Positions 6,740 through 10,517 of a stretch of 10,517 bases of DNA are shown one piece after another (the first letter of the stretch is position 1; the number at the start of each line of letters is the position of its first letter). This stretch comes from an uncultured Christensenella sp. (GTDB taxonomy: Bacteria > Bacillota > Clostridia > Christensenellales > Borkfalkiaceae), in contig CAJUHC010000038.1 in the NCBI GenBank assembly GCA_910586345.1, positions 1 through 10,517 on the forward strand, in the 5' to 3' direction. The notes below the pieces were generated by a model. The model worked only from the letters and a program-made list of their open reading frames with translations. It made no database searches and had not been told where the DNA came from. The translations under genes and the position numbers were made by a program.

Positions 6740-9392
6740 AACAACTAATCTGCACGGTAGAGCCGTGATTTTCAGTCGCTTTATACACTGTAATTTTATT
6801 ATCTATTCTGTGTTTCAATTCCTCGACGTGACTAATTACGCCGATTGTAAAACGCGAACTTTTAAGTTTTTCAAGCGCATTCATAACGGTATCGACAAGA
6901 GTTCCGTCCAAAGTTCCGAAACCTTCGTCGAGAAAGAAGAACTCAATCGACTTCAAAGACGCGCATATTGTCTGCGATAACGCCAGCGCAAGCGAAAGCG
7001 AAACAAGAAAAGTTTCTCCTCCGGAAAGAGTATTAACTCCTCTCAGTTTCCCGCAGTTAAAATTATCGCCTGCGTAAAAAGTATCGGTATAGGTCAAAAA
7101 ATATCTTCCGTCGGTAAGATTCAAAAGCGTGGACGATGCGAGCGAGGATATATCGTAAAGATATTCGTTTGCAATATATTCCATAAATTTATTGCCTTTC
7201 GTCAAATCTTTAAGTCGGGCGATAAGGTTGCGCTCTTTTTCCGCAGAATTCAAATCTTGTTGCAAAAGCTGTTTTTCTTTTAATCTGTCCTCAGCCTTTT
7301 TAAGCTCGGACAACAAAACCGCAAGTTTTTCCCTCGCTTCGGAAAGTTCGGATAAAACCAAGTTTTTTCTCTCCTCCGCGAATTTAAGACTTTCTTCCGT
7401 AAAATCTTTAATTCCTTCGGTTTTTTCAAGTTCTGCACGTCTGGCTGACAATAAAACCGTATCCGAATCGTATTCCGCGAGAGCTTTTTCAACATCCGCG
7501 AATTTTTCAAATTCTCTTACTAAGTTTTCACAGCTATCTATATCGGCTTTTCCCGATTGCATAAGCACTGATTTTAACTTTTCTTCAAGTATTTCCGCCT
7601 GTTTTGCAACCGCCTTTTCTTCTGTGATTTTTCCCGCTTTGAATTCGGAAAGTTCGGATATTCTTTTGTTCGATTTTTCGATTTCCGCCGTGAGACGCGA
7701 TTTTTGCAATCTAAGATTTTCAAGAGCGGCGGAATTTTCTTTAACTGCATCGGAAAAATTTTCAACTTTTCCGAAAACCCGCAAAAGTTCCGATTTAATT
7801 TCGTCGGCGCGTTTTCGTAATTCTCCGCCTTCGCGCTGTATAACGCTCATATCCTTTTCGCATTCTTTCACCGCGATTTGAGCGTCGCTCAGTTCAGCTG
7901 TCTTTTTATTTAACAACTCGTTAAGCTTTTCACGTTCGTCGTCGGAGGATTGAAGATTTTCCAACTTGCTTCGAACAGAATCGAGATTAAAATCTTTTAC
8001 CTGATAAACCTTGTCTTTGTAATCGTCAATCTGATGTTTAAGCTCTCTTTCTATAAATTTATATAATTCGGAACCGTCTTTAAAAAACTTAATCTGACCG
8101 TTTAAACCTGAAAAATAATCGAGAGTATTTACGTATTCTTCTTTTAGTACCGCGCCTTTGAAATCTACGTTTATAAGCTTTTCAATATCTTTTACTCCGT
8201 ACTCGGCAATGCGTTTTTTTATCTGCCCGACTTCGGTTCCGACGACTTCAACTTTGCTTTTAAGTTTTGAAAGCCGTTCGTCTTTAACGCGGTATTCGCT
8301 TCGCTTGCGTTCCAACTCTTTTTCAAGAACGGCAAGTTTTTCGGGTTTGCCTTCCAAAGCAGAGTACTTAGCCGAAAGAGTTATGCAGTTTGTTATAGCT
8401 TCGTCGAAATTTACGCTTTGCGTACGCAAGTTAAGCTTTGAAATATTTTCTTTTTCTAAGTTAAGCTCTGCTTCGTTTTTTGTTATAACTTCGCTGATTT
8501 CGCAAAGCAAATGTTTCTTTTCTTTCAGTTCGCTATTATATTCGACTGCGGTTTTACACAAGGGAAAAGCTTTAATGCTCGCGCGAAGTTCTTCCATCCG
8601 AGATTTGATTTTTTCAAATTCGCATAATTTTTTACTCACAGACAAAAGCTCCGAACGTTTTTCGCTAAGCAATTTTAAAGAAGTATAATCTTTTTCCGCA
8701 TTTTTAACGTCTTCCGAAAGCTTTTCAATCTTTCTTTTATATATTTCTATCTGCTCGCAGGTTTCTTTTATCGTATCCTTGCTTATATCGGAAAAAAGTC
8801 CGAGTTTTGCCGATACCGTCTGATAGTTTAATTCTGCCCGACTTTCCCGCGCTTTCAGTCTTTCTTTAAGTCTGTCGCCGTATTTGGAAAGAGAAAACAA
8901 CCTCTCTATCAACGCAATGCGCTCCGACGGCTGAGATTTTACGAATTGCGAAAATTCGCCCTGAGGAAGCGCTATGCATTTTCTGAAATCTTCCGCGTCG
9001 ACACCGAGAATTTCGGTGATTTTTTTTGTAACAGACGATGCATTATCTGCGATACACGCTCCGTCCTCGTACAAAACCGCTTTATGAATACCGCTTTTTC
9101 TCTTTATACTGCGTTCTGCCGAAAATCTTTTTCGCTTACCTTCCGTCACAACGTCGAACTCGAATTTGACTTCCGCGGCTTCGCTTTTGTAATTTATTAT
9201 ATCGAGCTTTTCTCTGCTTCTTTCGACTTTACCGTACAATGCAAAACTTATACAATCGAGAATCGTACTTTTACCGCTTCCGGTATCGCCGAAAATTCCG
9301 AAAATACCGTTCTTGGTAAGTTTTTCGAAATCGATTTCCGTCTGTTCAGAAAAACTGTTGATTCCTTTAAATTGAAGTCTTATAGGTTTCAT
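6738..9392 (-). CDS. sbcC: Exonuclease subunit SbcC (Rad50-like SMC ATPase), short, no zinc hook seen
   Basis: ATPase subunit of the SbcCD nuclease, which processes DNA ends and hairpins. The 884 residues hold an N-terminal ATPase lobe with Walker A G-D-T-G-S-G-K-S-T (35-43) and the Q-loop segment A-L-P-Q-G-E-F-S-Q-F (141-150, Gln144). Two long charged Lys/Glu-rich stretches (about 175-415 and 450-740) should form the antiparallel coiled coil. The C-terminal lobe has signature L-S-G-G-E (789-793), Walker B F-F-F-L-D-E-G-F-G (818-826, Asp822 Glu823), D-loop T-L-D (827-829) and switch His855. Well-known SbcC proteins run to about 1,050-1,130 residues and carry a CxxC zinc hook at the coiled-coil tip. 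Here the 13 cysteines are scattered with no CxxC, and the predicted tip (about 415-450) has none. The ATG at 9392 overlaps the sbcD stop as ATGA, with GGAGG just upstream, so the two subunits are translationally coupled. Identification firm. Confidence 0.95.
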   Translation of the reverse strand: MKPIRLQFKGINSFSEQTEIDFEKLTKNGIFGIFGDTGSGKSTILDCISFALYGKVERSREKLDIINYKSEAAEVKFEFDVVTEGKRKRFSAERSIKRKSGIHKAVLYEDGACIADNASSVTKKITEILGVDAEDFRKCIALPQGEFSQFVKSQPSERIALIERLFSLSKYGDRLKERLKARESRAELNYQTVSAKLGLFSDISKDTIKETCEQIEIYKRKIEKLSEDVKNAEKDYTSLKLLSEKRSELLSVSKKLCEFEKIKSRMEELRASIKAFPLCKTAVEYNSELKEKKHLLCEISEVITKNEAELNLEKENISKLNLRTQSVNFDEAITNCITLSAKYSALEGKPEKLAVLEKELERKRSEYRVKDERLSKLKSKVEVVGTEVGQIKKRIAEYGVKDIEKLINVDFKGAVLKEEYVNTLDYFSGLNGQIKFFKDGSELYKFIERELKHQIDDYKDKVYQVKDFNLDSVRSKLENLQSSDDEREKLNELLNKKTAELSDAQIAVKECEKDMSVIQREGGELRKRADEIKSELLRVFGKVENFSDAVKENSAALENLRLQKSRLTAEIEKSNKRISELSEFKAGKITEEKAVAKQAEILEEKLKSVLMQSGKADIDSCENLVREFEKFADVEKALAEYDSDTVLLSARRAELEKTEGIKDFTEESLKFAEERKNLVLSELSEAREKLAVLLSELKKAEDRLKEKQLLQQDLNSAEKERNLIARLKDLTKGNKFMEYIANEYLYDISSLASSTLLNLTDGRYFLTYTDTFYAGDNFNCGKLRGVNTLSGGETFLVSLSLALALSQTICASLKSIEFFFLDEGFGTLDGTLVDTVMNALEKLKSSRFTIGVISHVEELKHRIDNKITVYKATENHGSTVQISC

Positions 9393-10517
9393 TCTTCCTC
9401 CGTTAACGAAAGAAAGAGCGATAATAACTCTTCCGACGGCGGACAGTCGTACTTTGTTTTATAAAATTCGGTAAATATCTGCGAAGAACTTTTATCTTTA
9501 TTCGAGACCCTTAATCCGGAGCTTTCCGTTAACGCTACGTTTGCTTTTAAAGAAATAAGATTTTCGCACTCGTGCAAAGCGGAACTCTCGGCAGGCGTCA
9601 ACGGCGCGGAAATATTCAAGGTGAGTTCGACGTAACGGTTTTCGTTTGACTTTAAAAGTTTAACTCCGTCCTCAGCGCCGTTCGCCTGCAAACGAATCAA
9701 ATTTTTAGACGATGTTAAAGCTATTTGCTTAAAACCGGTTATTCCGTCGTTACCTAGATTGAATACGTTGACGGATTTTTCGGCTCCGGCTTCATCAAAA
9801 GAAAACTGCATAATCGCACCGCTGTAATATGCGTTGCCTTTGAGCTTCTGGCGCCTGTGCAAATGACCGAGAGCGCAATAATCAGAACCCGGAAGCATTG
9901 AAGTCGGAACGACCCGTGCGCCTCCTAAATCTATTTCCCTCTCGCCGTCGCAAACTTTTCCGCCGGCGACGAAAATATGCGATAAAAATATAGAAGGCAT
10001 TTTTTCCTGTTTACCGCGTTCGCCGTAAGCTATCCAGCGCGACATTTTATCTTCAAAACTTTCGTCCGATTTCCCTTCTTTAAAGCGCGCCTCGTTCGGA
10101 TAAGGTAAAATATTTATATATACTTTATCGCCGTTCTTACCTTCGAATACCGCGTATCCGTTACCAGACCGTATCGGTTTTACAGCAAACGTCGAATTAC
10201 AGTTCAATTTTTGTAAATTATTGCCTACTATATAAACGTTAGCTTCGCTTGCAAACGACGAAGCCGCCGTAAGACGCACGTAATCGTCGTGGTTTCCGCT
10301 TATAACGAGAACCGCGGAAAATTCGGCTATCTGTTTGACGCCTTCGTAAAATATCCGTTCGGCTTCGGCAGACGGAGTATAAGTATCGAATACGTCGCCT
10401 GCAACAAGTACGAGTTCAATTTCTTCCCGTTCGCATATCGCGCTTATCTCTGAAAGAGACGAACGATACTCGTCATACCGCTCCCTTCCCATAAGTTTTT
10501 TACCGATATGCCAATCG
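9389..10517 (-). CDS. sbcD: Exonuclease subunit SbcD (Mre11-like metallophosphoesterase), first few codons beyond right edge
   Basis: Nuclease subunit of SbcCD, with a two-metal calcineurin-like phosphoesterase fold. The frame does not start at the ATG at 10492. Reading upstream from it to the window edge gives D-W-H-I-G-K-K-L, the conserved first metal motif (D-x-H), so that Met is internal and only about seven to ten residues are missing. Counting from the visible Asp as residue 1, the metal motifs follow in order: G-D-V-F-D (40-44), G-N-H-D (74-77), L-S-H (His180) and G-H-L-H (217-220). The C-terminal part (about 250-375) is the capping and SbcC-contact region, less conserved. It ends in TGA overlapping the sbcC ATG by four bases. 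All metal ligands I can check are present, so the nuclease should be active. The visible length of 375 residues plus the missing start agrees with the family's usual 370-400. Confidence 0.95.
   Translation of the reverse strand, partial: DWHIGKKLMGRERYDEYRSSLSEISAICEREEIELVLVAGDVFDTYTPSAEAERIFYEGVKQIAEFSAVLVISGNHDDYVRLTAASSFASEANVYIVGNNLQKLNCNSTFAVKPIRSGNGYAVFEGKNGDKVYINILPYPNEARFKEGKSDESFEDKMSRWIAYGERGKQEKMPSIFLSHIFVAGGKVCDGEREIDLGGARVVPTSMLPGSDYCALGHLHRRQKLKGNAYYSGAIMQFSFDEAGAEKSVNVFNLGNDGITGFKQIALTSSKNLIRLQANGAEDGVKLLKSNENRYVELTLNISAPLTPAESSALHECENLISLKANVALTESSGLRVSNKDKSSSQIFTEFYKTKYDCPPSEELLSLFLSLTEEE
9397..9401 (-). promoter_or_regulatory. Ribosome binding site of sbcC inside the end of sbcD
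   Basis: GGAGG on the minus strand lies within the last codons of sbcD, four bases before the sbcC ATG. With the ATGA start/stop overlap at 9389-9392 this is a classic coupling signal, suited to making the two subunits in fixed proportion. Confidence 0.8.

Larger units (their letters stand above)
1..10517 (-). other. Probable single polycistronic unit of eight genes
   Basis: Every gene is on the minus strand. Junctions from sbcD to dnaB are: 4-base overlap, then gaps of 10, 4, 2, 9, 11 and 6 bases. There is no room for a terminator or a stand-alone promoter, and I saw no hairpin followed by a T-run at any junction. Both ends of the unit lie outside the window. Promoters inside coding sequence cannot be excluded, and would be expected for an essential gene such as dnaB if the upstream genes are weakly expressed. 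Confidence 0.7.

Noticed and set aside
7192..9464. Plus-strand open frames (7192-7881, 8158-8688, 8946-9464) opposite sbcC
   Set aside because: Their Ser/Phe-rich products are the expected reverse reading of the Lys/Glu-rich coiled-coil codons of sbcC.

Overview
The window looks like a chromosomal core region of a Gram-positive bacterium, most likely a member of the Clostridia (Bacillota). The reasons are a moderately low GC content judged by eye, strong Shine-Dalgarno (SD) sites, two TTG starts, and a protein set typical of that group: an M3-family PepF peptidase, the UPF0210/ACT pair, and a short single-anchor signal peptidase I. I cannot place it below class. I see no mobile element, phage gene, RNA gene, CRISPR array or repeat family.

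All eight genes lie on the minus strand and are packed end to end. In transcription order (right to left) they are: sbcD (its first few codons lie beyond the right edge), sbcC, a large alpha/beta-hydrolase-like protein of unknown role, signal peptidase I, a small ACT-domain protein, a UPF0210 (DUF711/'PFL family') protein, an oligoendopeptidase F-type metallopeptidase, and dnaB (its C-terminal third or so lies beyond the left edge). The junctions are a 4-base overlap (sbcD/sbcC) and gaps of 10, 4, 2, 9, 11 and 6 bases. No gap can hold a terminator or a free-standing promoter, so the set reads as one long transcription unit unless promoters sit inside coding sequence. At several junctions the SD begins within the stop codon of the gene before it.

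Functionally the unit mixes DNA maintenance (SbcCD nuclease at the promoter-proximal end, DnaB replicative helicase at the distal end) with protein export and peptide turnover (LepB, PepF) and three proteins of unknown or poorly known role. SbcD and SbcC form one complex, and the UPF0210/ACT pair probably works together. The other genes have no evident shared pathway.

No clearly new multi-gene system is visible. Two points deserve a second look. The 558-residue hydrolase-like protein has Arg where the catalytic Ser of the nucleophile elbow should be, and no evident catalytic His, so it looks like a pseudoenzyme with extra C-terminal beta-rich modules. The SbcC is short (884 residues) and has no CxxC zinc-hook motif anywhere, although all its ATPase motifs are intact.
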